DNA from: Eumeta japonica
Taxonomy: Eukaryota; Arthropoda; Insecta; Lepidoptera; Psychidae
Direction of reading: 5' to 3'
Length of the DNA: 64,000 bases
NCBI GenBank assembly: GCA_005406025.1
Contig: BGZK01000143.1
Coordinates: 618,459-682,458, forward strand
Shown piece by piece: positions 48,950-59,629 of this stretch (its first letter is position 1; the number at the start of each line of letters is the position of its first letter). The notes under the pieces were generated by a model. The model saw only the letters and a list, made by a program, of their open reading frames with translations, searched no databases and was not told the origin of the DNA. The translations under genes were made by a program, and so were the position numbers.

Positions 48950-51900
48950 TTAATTGCATCTGCCTCTATCGAACCCTGGACTAATGCACACAATATTGGC
49001 CGAATTATGGCGTGTTTTACGTGAACCTTCATTGTCTATGTCCATGTCAATCCCAGAGGCCATAGACGTAAGTGCCACAGTTTTGTCAAAGTCGATTGTG
49101 GTATAGCCTATTCCAGCTGGAGGTTTTTCTGTGCTGCCTTGTGATGTCAAGCGGCCGCGTGGCATTGACACACACTGTGATGTCAAGCTCTCATTTTTAG
49201 TAGTAGCATAAAACTGGCCCTCTGGTGAAGCTAAATCTCTACTTTTATTACTTTCCTTGTTAGTCTCAATATCTAAAACAGCATAATTTATTTCTAGTTC
49301 TTCAATAGGAGACATTGAGGTGTATGTATCTGATTCCGAATGTTTTTGAGTATGAGCACTGATGATAGCATTATAATTTAACATACGCTTCCTGCTCATA
49401 AGAACAGCATCATCGATAGCTAAATTTGCATATGAATTCATCTCTGGTTTCATATTCAAATTTAAGTTACTATAATCGGGCTGTTTTGGTGTTAATGGAG
49501 TAGTGGGCCCATCTGCATTAATGTCCATTGCTGTTAAATCTCCTGGAATTATATTGACATAAAGTCTTGCTGCTTCTTGCTGTTCCATACTGAGTTGAGC
49601 ATAATGTTCACTCATGTTACTAAGAGTAGGTGAAATCGGAGTATTTGCATTATTTAAAGGGACATTTTCATTGACATGTCTATTTTGTAAAAATTGAGAT
49701 TCATCTTCAATATCTTTTATAGTATTTAACATAAATTCCTGTTTGAGAGTGCTCCGAAGTGCGGCTAAATCTCTATTAAAATCATTGCAGTAAACATGTC
49801 TAGAATCTAAACCACTTTCTGTTTGATTGTTGTTGTGTTCACGAGTTTTAAATTCCCTCATTTGATAAACATTTGTTACATGATTAGTGCCATTCTGTGG
49901 CCTTGGATACAATGGCATCACTTCTAATATATCTGTGCTAGATGGTGACCTTGGAGACTGATTAACTGTGGGAAGAGTATCTGATGTTTGTAAAGAAACA
50001 TTATTGCTGATAGTAGAGGGCCCATTAGCTCTTGCTTCTATTTGTCCATTGTCTATGGAAGATCTATGAACAACACTAGCTTGTAGAGTTTGTCTTGGTA
50101 AGGAAGATGGACTACTTGTCAATAAATTGACTGGCAATTGAAATGGCATGGAATCGTTGATAACATTCCGTAGTTGAATATTTTGTTGCAGAGTTCTAAA
50201 TAACATCCCTGCCCTACGGCATCGAAAAGCATATATACCTTCACCAGTTGCACATCTCCTGCCTAAAAAAAAATATTTTTTTTTAAATTATTGAACTTTA
50301 CATTTTTTTTTTAGATTTTTGATTTTATTAAAATAAATTTTTGTAAAACAATGATAACGTTATAAGTGCTGAAAAAATAATAGGGTGGCCATTGACTAGA
50401 AAGAATCCCTTCTGTTTATGTAAAAAGCAAAGGCTTATGACAGATTTTCAGAAATAACTGTGATTTAAGAATCCTCAGCCTTAATGGTTTACTGTATGCA
50501 AGATATAGAATTTAAAAAAAATTGAGTAGACCAGATAGTAAATATCGGAGATGTACCAAAAGGATATAAAAAAGGGTGAATCAGTGTTTTCTTCCCTAAA
50601 AACAAGAACAGGTGGTGTCTCAGAAACGCTTGGTCAGAATGAAGTTCCTTTCGCTTTTTGGTAGATGTTTACTACAAATTATATTACAAAATATTTAAAT
50701 TCTTAGAAATATTGTCATTAAAAAAAAATTAAAATAGGTAATCCTATAACTTTAAAGCTTTTTGCAAAAATATTTCTTTATTTGTATTTGCAAATAAAAT
50801 GTTCTAGCAAATAATGTTTTTTGAAGTTTTTCAAAAATATTCCGATCTTTTTGAAGTAACATTAAAATTATTATACAATTGCTGTTAATATAAAAGTATT
50901 ACTAATGAAAACAATTATAACATTTGCAAAAATTATGAATAATAAAAAAATCAAATGCTAGGACAGGTTTTAATCCGGGCATTTCACGCGCACGACGTAA
51001 TAAACTCTACCAGCCCCTGCACACGTGTAAAAATAACGCGCGTCAACTGGCGTCTGTTTAACGCGCATCGTGGCGGCATATAGGAATAAATGTGCGTCTG
51101 CTCGTGAGCGACAAAATAACGCGCGAACTTTTGCGTCAACGCGCGAGCTTTACAGACGCGCGTCACCTGCCTCTTCGCACGTCGACGCGTTTCGTCGCCG
51201 AATCTCGCGCGGCGTAGCCGTATGCGACTGGCTATAATAGTCTGCGGATGTGTTAGCGGCGAAGCGCGGTGAGTCACAAAAAAATTGATTTACATCTCGA
51301 AAATTTTATCAGTTAAATAAAAAATGTACACTCAAATATGAGACTTTACTTAAGAACTATATCAGAATAGAAATAAAAAGAGATCGGTATGGATTAACTT
51401 ATGTAGAATCTTTAAGGAAAACTATAAAAATCTGGGTCAACCAGAAAAGAAAGAAATAGGTATGATTTTTTTTATTTCCAAAAAAATATTTAAAAATGCT
51501 TAAAATGACAATTTCCCAAAATTACTATTGGGACCTTGAATAAGTTATTGCTGTTTCTTCAAAGATGGCAGTAGCAGTACCCCATTTGTGGAATTTCAAA
51601 TGGCAACACACATGCAAGGCAGTAGTGTATCTAATCTTAAATTTCAGTGTATGGTAGTTCACTTTAGTGTAAGCAAAGTAATGTTTTCTTAATTCTAAAA
51701 ATGTCTACTTTTGTGCCAAATAAAGTTTATTTGCGAGGAATTTTATTGCACTATTTTATTCAAAAGAAATCTGCAGCTGAAGCACATAGAATTCTTGCTG
51801 AGACTTATGGTGAAAATGCTTTGTCAGATACAACATGCAGAGACTGGTTTCGATGCTCCAAAAATAATGATTTTGAACTTGAGGATAAAGAACGTTCTGG

Positions 51901-54900
51901 AGCACCGAAAAAATTTGAAGATGAAAAGTTAGAGGAGTTACTCAATCAAGACCGATGTCAGACGCTAAGAAAACTTGGAAAAACATTACAAGTAGATGAG
52001 TCAACTGTTTCAAAATGTTTATAAGTTTTAGGAATGATCCAGAAGCAAGGACTTTGGGTACCATATGAATTGAAACCGAGAGATGTCAAACGGCATTTTC
52101 TCACGTGTAAACTACTGCTTCAATGGCAGAAAAGAAAAGGTTTTTGCAACGCATCATGAGGGCAATGAAAAGTGGATACACTACGTTAATTCACAGTGTA
52201 GAAAATCGTGGGATAAGCCCGGCCATGCATCAACATCATGTGCGAAACCAAATATTCATGGTTCGAAGCTTCTTCTCGGCATTTGGTAGGATCAGCAGTG
52301 TATTATGAGCTGCTCAAACCGAATGAGACTATCAGGGGGGATCGCCATTGACTTCAATTGATGTGTTTAAGTTAATCCTTAAAAGAAAAACAGCTGCTAT
52401 ACAAGCAGGGACACGATAAAGTGATTTTGCTACATAACAATGCTCGGCCTCATGTTGCAAAACCAGTGAAAACCTACCTGGAAACGCTTCAATAAGAAGT
52501 TCTACCCCACCCGCCGTATTCACCTGACATAGCCCCATCTGATTTTCACCTATTCCGCTCAATGACACATGACCTAGCTGACCAGCGCTTTGATTCGTAT
52601 GAAGAAGCTAAAAAATGGATCGATTCTTGGATAGCCTCAAAAGACATGTCGTTTTTCCGACGTGGAATTCATATACTGCCAGAAAAAAGGGAGAAAGTGG
52701 TCACTAGTTATGAGCAATACTCTGAATGAAGTGTATTTGTTTCTTGTAATTTAAATAAAGCTTTTATTTTGTAAAAGAAACAGCGAGAACTTTTTCAAGG
52801 TCCCAATAATAAAATACTCAGCAAATACGTCGCATATTTTATTAATATTTAATCCAGCTTGTGTTAGTGTTAGATGAATTTTGGAAATCAGGTAATCCTG
52901 CTGGGAAAGTTGGTAACAATTCTTTAGACTATACATTATCTCAATTTCAAAGAAAATAGTGAACACAGCATGCTTTTACAATGTTGATTGAAAGTGTAAC
53001 ATCGATATTTAATGGTCTGTGAAATATTCTCCACTTATTAGCAAAAATTCAAAATGTACATTTCATATATAATTACATAAACTTCAGAAAATTGATGTCA
53101 GAGACATCAAAGAGCCACTATATGTACAGGCAGGCATAAATGCGTGTCGAACAGATGATATTCGACGCGCGTCGATTTAATGCACGTATGCAGGGGCTGT
53201 AAACAGCTGAGCTAAATCATAGAATTAATTCTCGAGCTAAAAGTCGTGCTATACTTCAAAAAATATACAAATAAAGAAATACAATGAATTGTATTTAAAT
53301 AAGTTTTCCCAAAATTTATTAAAATACAATTCATTATATTTCTTATAATTTTAATGATAAACAAAAAGTAGTATAAGTGCATGCATAAAAAAAATAAAAC
53401 ATCCAAAATAATTTCTTGTAAAAAAAATTAAATGCTTGGAGAATATCATGCTATTTAAATTCTTAGAAATATTTGCACTACAAAAATTTTGAAATAGTTA
53501 ATCATAGGTCTTTATTTATGCAGATATTTCTTTATTTGTGTTTGCAAATAAAATGTTCCAGCAAATAATATTTTTTTGAAGTTCTTCAAAACTATTCAGT
53601 TCTGTTTGAAGTTATGTATTAAAATTATTATACGATAATTGCTGTTAATATAAAAGTATTACTAATTATATTAAAAATAACAATGAAATTAATGAAAACA
53701 TTTGAAAGTAACTGAATAAATAAAAAATAGAATAAATGCTAAAACTGATTAGAACCCAAGGACCCCGAGCATGCAACATAATGCTAAACAGCTGAGCTAA
53801 ATTGTATAACTGACTTTCGGGCAAAAATAGTTGTGCTACACTTCGAATATGCAATATCATGCTAACGCTTACATAACGTTACTTTTGGCGGTTTATCTCT
53901 TCGTGGCATATCATGTGATAAGGAACTTCATTAAAATTAGGAAAAAATATTTGACCAAGGACCAAATAGTTTCATGCAGCTTCATAAATCCGGAAAATGC
54001 TTATAATAAAGTGAAAAGGAAGAATCTATACAGATCCTATCTATGTATAAGGTGAATAGTGGATTGATCAGGGCATTGTAATCTCTGGGCAGCAGAAATA
54101 AATGGATATCCATGCATGGACTGGTGTTTGACATCCATAAGATGTCAGTCAGGCATTTGTAGTATCACAGTGACTTTTCAACTAACTCATGTATAGGTCT
54201 TTGCAATTTGAAAGTATGTATATAGAAGAAAATAGACAAATTAAAAAGCAATAAGTTGAAAAAAGATGGGAAAGTTACACAAGTGAACATTTGTTTATCT
54301 GGGTTTACACAAATAATAATTGTTTAACCATTTAAAACTTACCATCGTTAGAAAACATAAACTATGATGTGATAGAGATGTTAAAAAAAAAACAAATACA
54401 GATAATAAATTAAATGGAAAACTACCGATTGTCAGCTATAATGGAATCATAGTTCCTACACTTTTGTATAATAGTGAAAGTTAAGTGTGACGAAAACTAT
54501 GTAGGTAGTTTGAGGTGGTTTTCTCATCACAAAATAATGAACGAAAGTAGATTGACAAAAAAATGTATAAAATAAATTTGTGTGGTGCAAAAAACGGCAA
54601 CAAGTATTTGAGAAAATCTTGTACAAACCATAATGTGTATGCAGTCACCGAAAAAAAATATTTAATATTATTAGGTGGTCACTCTTATCCATGGATACTC
54701 ACAACCCCAGAGGAATCACCAGTACATTGTCTATCTTTTAGATAGCTTTAGGATGTCTCGTGGAGAGGGAATAGGTTTATGGAAGGAGGAGTGAGGTAAT
54801 GGAGGAGATTGGTCACCGAAATTCTCGCTTTTTGCACAAAATGCAACAGTGGAAGCTGTTATTTAACATTTATATTCTGTGAACTTGTAATATCTGATCA

Positions 54901-55400
54901 GTCAAGCTAACACATTTTCATGGTGCGACCAAGTTGGCTACAGCATTGCTCTATCACAAGCTAACAAAAACCTGACATCAAGATATATGGCCAAGGATTG
55001 TCTACTTTTAATCATTCATTTCTGAATGGTCAAACCACTTAAATAAATTTAATTTTTTTCCAGAGTTTGTATTCTTCTTTGAAACTATGTTATTCTCACA
55101 TCAGCTGCAATCTAATATCTGATATATCATATGAAACCTATATTTTTAAAATTATTATGTAAATAAGAATATATAGCTACCAGATTCAAAACTGAATATT
55201 TCGCCGTCAAATCCATATCTTCTTAAACATCTTAATGGCCATATTGTAGCATCTCTACCTTCTCTGTACAAAATCAAATCATTTTCGGTAACTTCTAATT
55301 GACCAGACCAAAGATCAGTTCCTCCGTCATCAATATTTACCACACGAAACACATTTGGGTGTATATCCCCACTGTCTTTTTTACTTTGAAAACAACCCAT
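48950..55400 (-). CDS. FRS2: FRS2-like FGF receptor substrate (docking protein)
   Basis: The coding region has two exons: 55181-55400 (ATG at 55400, donor GTAGCT) and 48950-50262 (acceptor ttttttag, stop TAA). They join in phase 1 to give 510 residues, close to the ~508 of vertebrate FRS2. The start MGCFQSKK is a myristoylation signal (Gly2) with Cys3 for palmitoylation, tethering the protein under the plasma membrane. Residues ~14-115 form an IRS-type PTB domain: FRVVNIDDGGTDLWSGQLEV, CLRRYGFDGEIFSFESGRRC then ATGEGIYAFRCRRA, which binds the receptor juxtamembrane region. The tail is disordered and carries phosphotyrosine candidates: YVNI (308), YSNL (337) and YANL (351) fit the Grb2 YxN consensus; YTSM (387) and YTTIDF (460) are others. 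The GTG six bases upstream is not the start, because only the ATG places Gly second. No promoter motif was recognised. Confidence 0.93.
51011..53199. mobile_element. CpG-rich TIR element containing a mariner
   Basis: Ends cagcccctgcacacgtg (left) and, on the other strand, cagcccctgcatacgtg (right) begin inverted repeats that stay similar for about 65 bp. Copies of ACGCGCG recur in the left 200 bp. Without the 1,279-bp mariner it is about 0.9 kb and has no coding. Target duplications are unclear (tctac / taaac). Confidence 0.75.
51528..52806 (+). mobile_element. Near full-length mariner, inactivated
   Basis: It is 1,279 bp long and flanked by TA at both sides. Terminal inverted repeats are ~28 bp (ttgggaccttgaataagtta / ttgggaccttgaaaaagttc). 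The ORF starts ATG at 51701 and encodes MSTFVPNKVYLRGILLHYFI and the paired helix-turn-helix region, but meets a stop at 52022. Later frames contain KWIHYVN, HNNARPHVAK (an Asn where the second catalytic Asp is expected) and the third-Asp motif SPDIAPSDFHLF (near 52527-52562). The end reads KREKVVTSYEQYSE. The stop, frameshifts and Asn change make it inactive. Confidence 0.9.
53452..53845 (-). repeat. SINE copy B with tRNA-like head
   Basis: It is read on the - strand from about 53845. The A box tagctcagctg and a B-box-like gggttctaatc are followed by an AT-rich body matching copy A. No transposon interrupts it, so it shows the empty site of the element inside copy A. Confidence 0.7.
53860..55170. 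other. FRS2 intron, proximal part, nothing recognised
   Basis: AT-rich intronic DNA without exon or repeat signatures. Confidence 0.45.
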
Positions 55401-55764
55401 TTTCACATTACTAACACGAATTCAAAAAAATTATATGAAGTTTACAGAGCATAATAATGCATTGCATACGATATAATTCCTTCACATTGATTTAATCGTA
55501 AGACTTAAATATTTCAAAAATGTATCACGCAGTACTATTAGTTATTAAAATACGTTTAGCATATCAAAACTAAACAAAAAAATGTCACAATCACAAACAC
55601 AATGTCATAAAACAATGACAACTTTTATATACACTTCAATTAGGGTTGCCAGTTGAGCCAACTTAATTTATACCGCTAGGTTCTTGAAATTATACAAAAT
55701 CAAATTTATTTACACAAAGCAACAAAATTGTGGAAAATAGTCTGTAACAATTACAATGATATTT

Positions 55765-55854
55765 TATTGTTATTATGACTTCCTTTTATTAAAGGAAGTC
55801 ATAATAACAATAGATTCTTCAGCTTTTCCTATTGGAAAAGCTGAAGAATCTATT
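55765..55854. repeat. Twin perfect hairpins upstream of FRS2
   Basis: Hairpin 1: arm 55765-55786, loop TATT, arm 55791-55812, all 22 pairs perfect. Hairpin 2: arm 55809-55829, loop TATT, arm 55834-55854, all 21 pairs perfect. They share AATA at the junction. The sequences differ (gttattatgacttccttt versus gattcttcagcttttcc), but loop and size are the same. They lie about 370 bp upstream of the FRS2 start codon. Confidence 0.95.
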
Positions 55855-56385
55855 TATACTGTTAACTATATTATTATAAAGAAGAGATCAATTTAGCTTA
55901 AAAAAAAATGGATCAGACGGTAAAATTTTAAACTTGGAAAAGAAGTAAATTATTGTACATTGTTATTACCGATTGGAATGAAAACGGGCCTACCTTTCTC
56001 AAATTTATATATTTTTTTAATCTCGGAAAAATTACATTTGAATTCTTATTTATATAAAATTATACGAGGCAATCAATTATACTAAAATAGTACGTAGGTA
56101 ACTATGTTATACAAATTATACATTCAATTAAACGGCTTGACAGCGCTTATTTAAATGCAATATCGATTATTTTAAACATCGTTAAAGCATACATTTTTAA
56201 AATTCTAAGCCAAAGCAAAAGATGTACATAGGAAGTAATTCAAACATTAGAATTAAAAGTTTAGTTATAAATTCAAATGGTATAAGAAATAACGATTTCT
56301 CTGTTTCTATTATGAACTTAATTAAATAGGACTGAGTATTCTAAAAACAAAGTACTTGATTTCAAAAATGTAAATTAGTCTTAAA

Positions 56386-57385
56386 ATGAAATATTGTTTC
56401 ATTATTTTACTGTTACTGATTTATATTAAAGTGCATAAGCAAGATTTCCAATACAGAGACAATTTTTTCCCTTTTAACCACACAGCAAGTATTAACTGTA
56501 TGAACGTATCATAATTAGTTATAGTAAATTGGCTTATCTTGATGTTGAATATAAATAATTTGTATTTTATTTTATTGAAATTTAGTACATTATAATGTAC
56601 TAAACATTATAAAATCATAAAAGGCAAAAAAGTGTTACATATAAGCTCTTAAAAACGAATCATTTAATAAGTTGTAGCATAGCACCTAAAAGTATTGGTA
56701 ATATTATTCTATTTCAATTCCTATTTGTCTACCTGTTTCAATTTCAATATCATTTTCAATTCTTATGCCGGTCTTGCTTTCATGTCCGATTGTGTTTCTG
56801 TTCTTAATTTTGATGCCGGTTACTCTCTCAATTCTGATTCTAATTCTTCTTTTGATATGGATTATAATCATAATCCATAGCTTTAATTTACGTGGAGAAT
56901 TATTTTTATTTTATACTAGCTGACCCGGAAGACGTTGTATTGCACTTTCTTGTAGGTGATTTGCCCATATAATTAATCATCCAAGATTCTAGAGTTATCA
57001 GATATAACTCTGCAGAAGAAATTGGCAGCTTCTTCTGTAAAAAACAGTTAAAAGAATCAAAAGATATAAAATTAAAAATATAATAAATTTTAAACTTAAA
57101 GTCAAAATATAGTACCTGATTGTTGAAGGGATCCACTAACGTCTCCTGATAATTGGTCACCATCAAACTAATAAAATTTGTACTGGTTTCCTTCTAATTT
57201 CCACCCATTATGCTTAGGAGTAAAAATGGTTGGTTGTTTTTCATTTGTATTATTTCATTGCAGAAGAAGCTGCCAGCAATGATAACCTCACAGATGACGA
57301 CGAGGATGATGACTCAAATAGACCGTATCAGGGTTGGTTAAATGATAAAAATTCTAATGATCGTGACGATGATTATGGTGATTAA
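56386..57385 (+). CDS. Candidate two-exon gene for a small secreted acidic protein
   Basis: Exon 1 (56386-56488, ATG, donor GTATTA) encodes a hydrophobic leader, MKYCFIILLLLIYI, then KVHKQDFQYRDNFFPFNHTA. Exon 2 (57264-57385) follows a strong acceptor (a T-rich tract ending ttgcag) and encodes EEAASNDNLTDDDEDDD then SNRPYQGWLNDKNSNDRDDD and YGD before TAA. The exons join in phase 1 to about 74 residues: a signal peptide plus a very acidic mature part. AATAAA hexamers near 57480 could end the transcript. No family is recognised. The exon 1 donor is weak. Without splicing, exon 1 alone would be a 42-residue frame. The intron holds repeat DNA (56700-56880 and 56917-57160). Exon 2 could also belong to another transcript. 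Confidence 0.42.
56700..56880 (+). repeat. Pyrimidine-rich cryptic repeat tract
   Basis: Degenerate caattctgat / tttcaattcctat / atgccggtc motifs, related to the tracts at 33.9, 47.7 and 58.2 kb. Confidence 0.5.
56917..57160 (+). repeat. Repeat with TACTAGCTGACCCGG head
   Basis: It starts atactagctgacccggaaga followed by cgttgt, a head shared by many insect interspersed repeats, and continues gatttgcccatataattaat. The right end is approximate. Confidence 0.5.
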
Positions 57386-57499
57386 AAGATGTACAAATAC
57401 TTGCTGTAATTAATCATAGTTATCTATTTTTTTACTAAAATGCATTTTTTTTAATTATCCCAACTGGTATCTATTCTACAATAAAATAAAAACAATTCC

Positions 57500-58130
57500 T
57501 TATGAAACAAAATAGCTCTGAATATATTAATTATCCCAAATATATGCAATAAATTAATTTACTATAATTTATATTTTTTATTACGTTAATTCTGAAGTTT
57601 ATCTTATTTAAATAGATATGCGAAAATCTTGGATCGAAAACAGTAAGTATTTTTAAAATATTTTAATTTTTTACACTGAGACGCATGCGCATAGTGTTCT
57701 CAAGCTCGTACTTTCAACTGAATAATTTGTGTTTAGGGGATGTTTGGTCACTACAATTTGTCTGAAATATAACTTTGTAATAGTTACTTTAATAACATAT
57801 TTAAAAATCAGATATGTGAAAATATGTATAGTTCATTTATTATTTGTGGAGCTTTAAAGCGTCTGACAAAAGTTGTGGTTCATGAAAAGTGTCTGACATT
57901 TAAGATACTATTTCAGAATAATATTCTAGAAAATATATATAAAAATCAGCCCTACAAATTTAAGTAAAATAACACTTATTTCTAGTTACCTTTCTCACCT
58001 GTTACCTGCCCAGGCATCACAGGGCAAGCTCCACAAGCACGCAGGTATTCAAAACAAATGAAACGCTACTGGGAACCTAAGGTTTCATTTGTGTGAAAAT
58101 AAGTTATGTCTGATCGCTCTGGGATCTTAC
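57500..58130. other. AT-rich intergenic DNA
   Basis: Apart from a small inverted pair (acaaatgaaac / gtttcatttgt near 58050-58100), nothing was recognised. Confidence 0.4.
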
Positions 58131-58139
58131 TCTATAACG

Positions 58140-58415
58140 CCCGCAGCTACATCAGCATAGACATAGATTTTTTTTTTGTGTTGATCGATACCAATTTCAA
58201 TCTTGGTATCATTTTCGATTCCAATAGTCCCGTTCTCAATTTCGGTTCCAGTCTCATTTTTTATTCTGTCCTGGGCCCGTTTCCGATTCTGGTCTCCATT
58301 TCGCTTTCAATTTCAATTTTTCATGATTCCGTTGCTGCTCCTCATCCTTGATTTCGTCTCAATATAATCCAAATTCCAATTTTGCTCCCAATCTCGATTG
58401 CTCTTTCTCTTTTGA
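58140..58415 (+). repeat. Pyrimidine-rich dispersed element copy
   Basis: cgcccgcagctacatcagca precedes a tract of tttcgattccaat / ccgattctggtctcc motifs. The related element at 47.5 kb has the same order. Confidence 0.5.
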
Positions 58416-58774
58416 ATCAATTCTCATAAATTATCAATTTTTAGGGGTTTTTTTTCCATGCGGGAATATACTAAAAATATCGCGATAAAAGTATCCTAAA
58501 AGCGGTCCAGTAAGCTGCCCTACTTTGCAATGAAAGTTCCGAAGATACTCCGGATGAGTGTATTGACAACATGAATCAGAGAGTAGAATATTATTACCCG
58601 TTAACCTACCATGTAGTGTCTAATCTATGTTATCTGTGCTCTGTACCACAGAGTACTATTAGTACACTGTCAATTAGTATTAAAAGTTATCAGAAACTAA
58701 TTAGTAATTTTAACAAAATGACATCTTAATTTTAAATACATTTGTCTCGATTTAATTACTTGTATGTCTATAAA

Positions 58775-59247
58775 ATGTCTTGTCAAATTGAACAAATTGC
58801 TGATTGTGGTGATATTTCATGTTTAGGACGAAGTCTGTACATTCAAGACAAAGATGGTAAAATTTTTAATATAAATTAACGCCTGTAATAAGTTTTAATT
58901 CTACCGTGTATTATGGATGATTTCACACTTTCGATGTTTCAACTTTAATTTCTATGCCATATTCAATGCCTAAACAAAAAGAAAGTGCAATCCTAAATAT
59001 GTAAACAACAGTACTTTTTTATTGTTTTGTTTCAGATACCAACTGGTTAAACCAATGTTCAGTTTCGTTAACTTCTTGTGGTAGCTTACTGGCAGTGGGT
59101 TATAAGAACCGTCTTTGTTTACTCACCACTCAGTGGATAAGTTCTACAAACAGCAATACATATCTAATTACTTGGAGTGGAACATTGTCTTCTGACATTA
59201 CATCATTACTGGCTGTACCTGTCTCCCCTACAACTCATTCCTCACAG
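58775..59247 (+). CDS. Rab3GAP2: Rab3 GTPase-activating protein non-catalytic subunit, 5' exons
   Basis: Exon 1 is 58775-58856 (ATG; MSCQIEQIADCG then DISCLGRSLYIQDKD; donor GTAAAA). Exon 2 is 59036-59247 (acceptor tgtttcag, donor GTTTAC, ends in phase 0). They join in phase 1. Exon 2 reads TNWLNQCSVSLTSCGSLLAV, GYKNRLCLLTTQW and TYLITWSGTLSSDITSLLAV. This matches the start of the N-terminal beta-propeller-like region of RAB3GAP2 (WLQDCVLSLSP...VGWSGSL in the human protein). RAB3GAP2 forms a heterodimer with the catalytic RAB3GAP1 and acts on Rab3 (GAP) and Rab18 (exchange) at synapse, ER and autophagy membranes. Only about 98 residues are in the window. The remaining exons lie beyond 64000 or were not seen. 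The second intron is at least 4.7 kb and full of transposons. Confidence 0.85.
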
Positions 59248-59629
59248 GTTTACAATAATAATCTTTTTTTTTTTAATACATTGCATTATATGATAGCAGT
59301 ATCATAACATTGCACTCATGTAGTCTATACTACATAATATAATTCTTATAACAGTGCTATTTGAAAAAAATAGTGACAATAATCGAAAATAAATATAATG
59401 AGCTATACTCGCAAAGGTTTATAGGAACAGGGTTTAAACAATATTTTTTCAAGTATCAGTTTCAAACATAAAAATTGATCACAGAACTTAAAAAAACCTG
59501 GAGAGACCCACACAAATATTTAGAATATTTGAACTGAACAAATTACCTTTTTAATGAAATTAATTAACTTATACATCAAACCAACATGGTCTTGGAAATG
59601 ATAATACATACATTTGTGATCAATGTATA

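Larger units (their letters stand above)
50692..53265 (-). repeat. SINE copy A, split by a TIR element
   Basis: 50692-51010 and 53200-53265 together match SINE copy B at 53452-53845. Shared runs include tatttaaattcttagaaata, gcaaataaaatgtt and gctgttaatataaaagtatt, plus cagctgagctaaat on the right. On the - strand the head has a tRNA-like A box (tagctcagctg). The 51011-53199 element sits between the A and B box positions. Confidence 0.75.

Noticed and set aside
50984..51277. 97-codon Arg-rich - strand frame in CpG-rich DNA, or a CpG-island promoter
   Set aside because: It coincides with the terminal inverted repeat and sub-terminal motifs of a transposable element inside the FRS2 intron.
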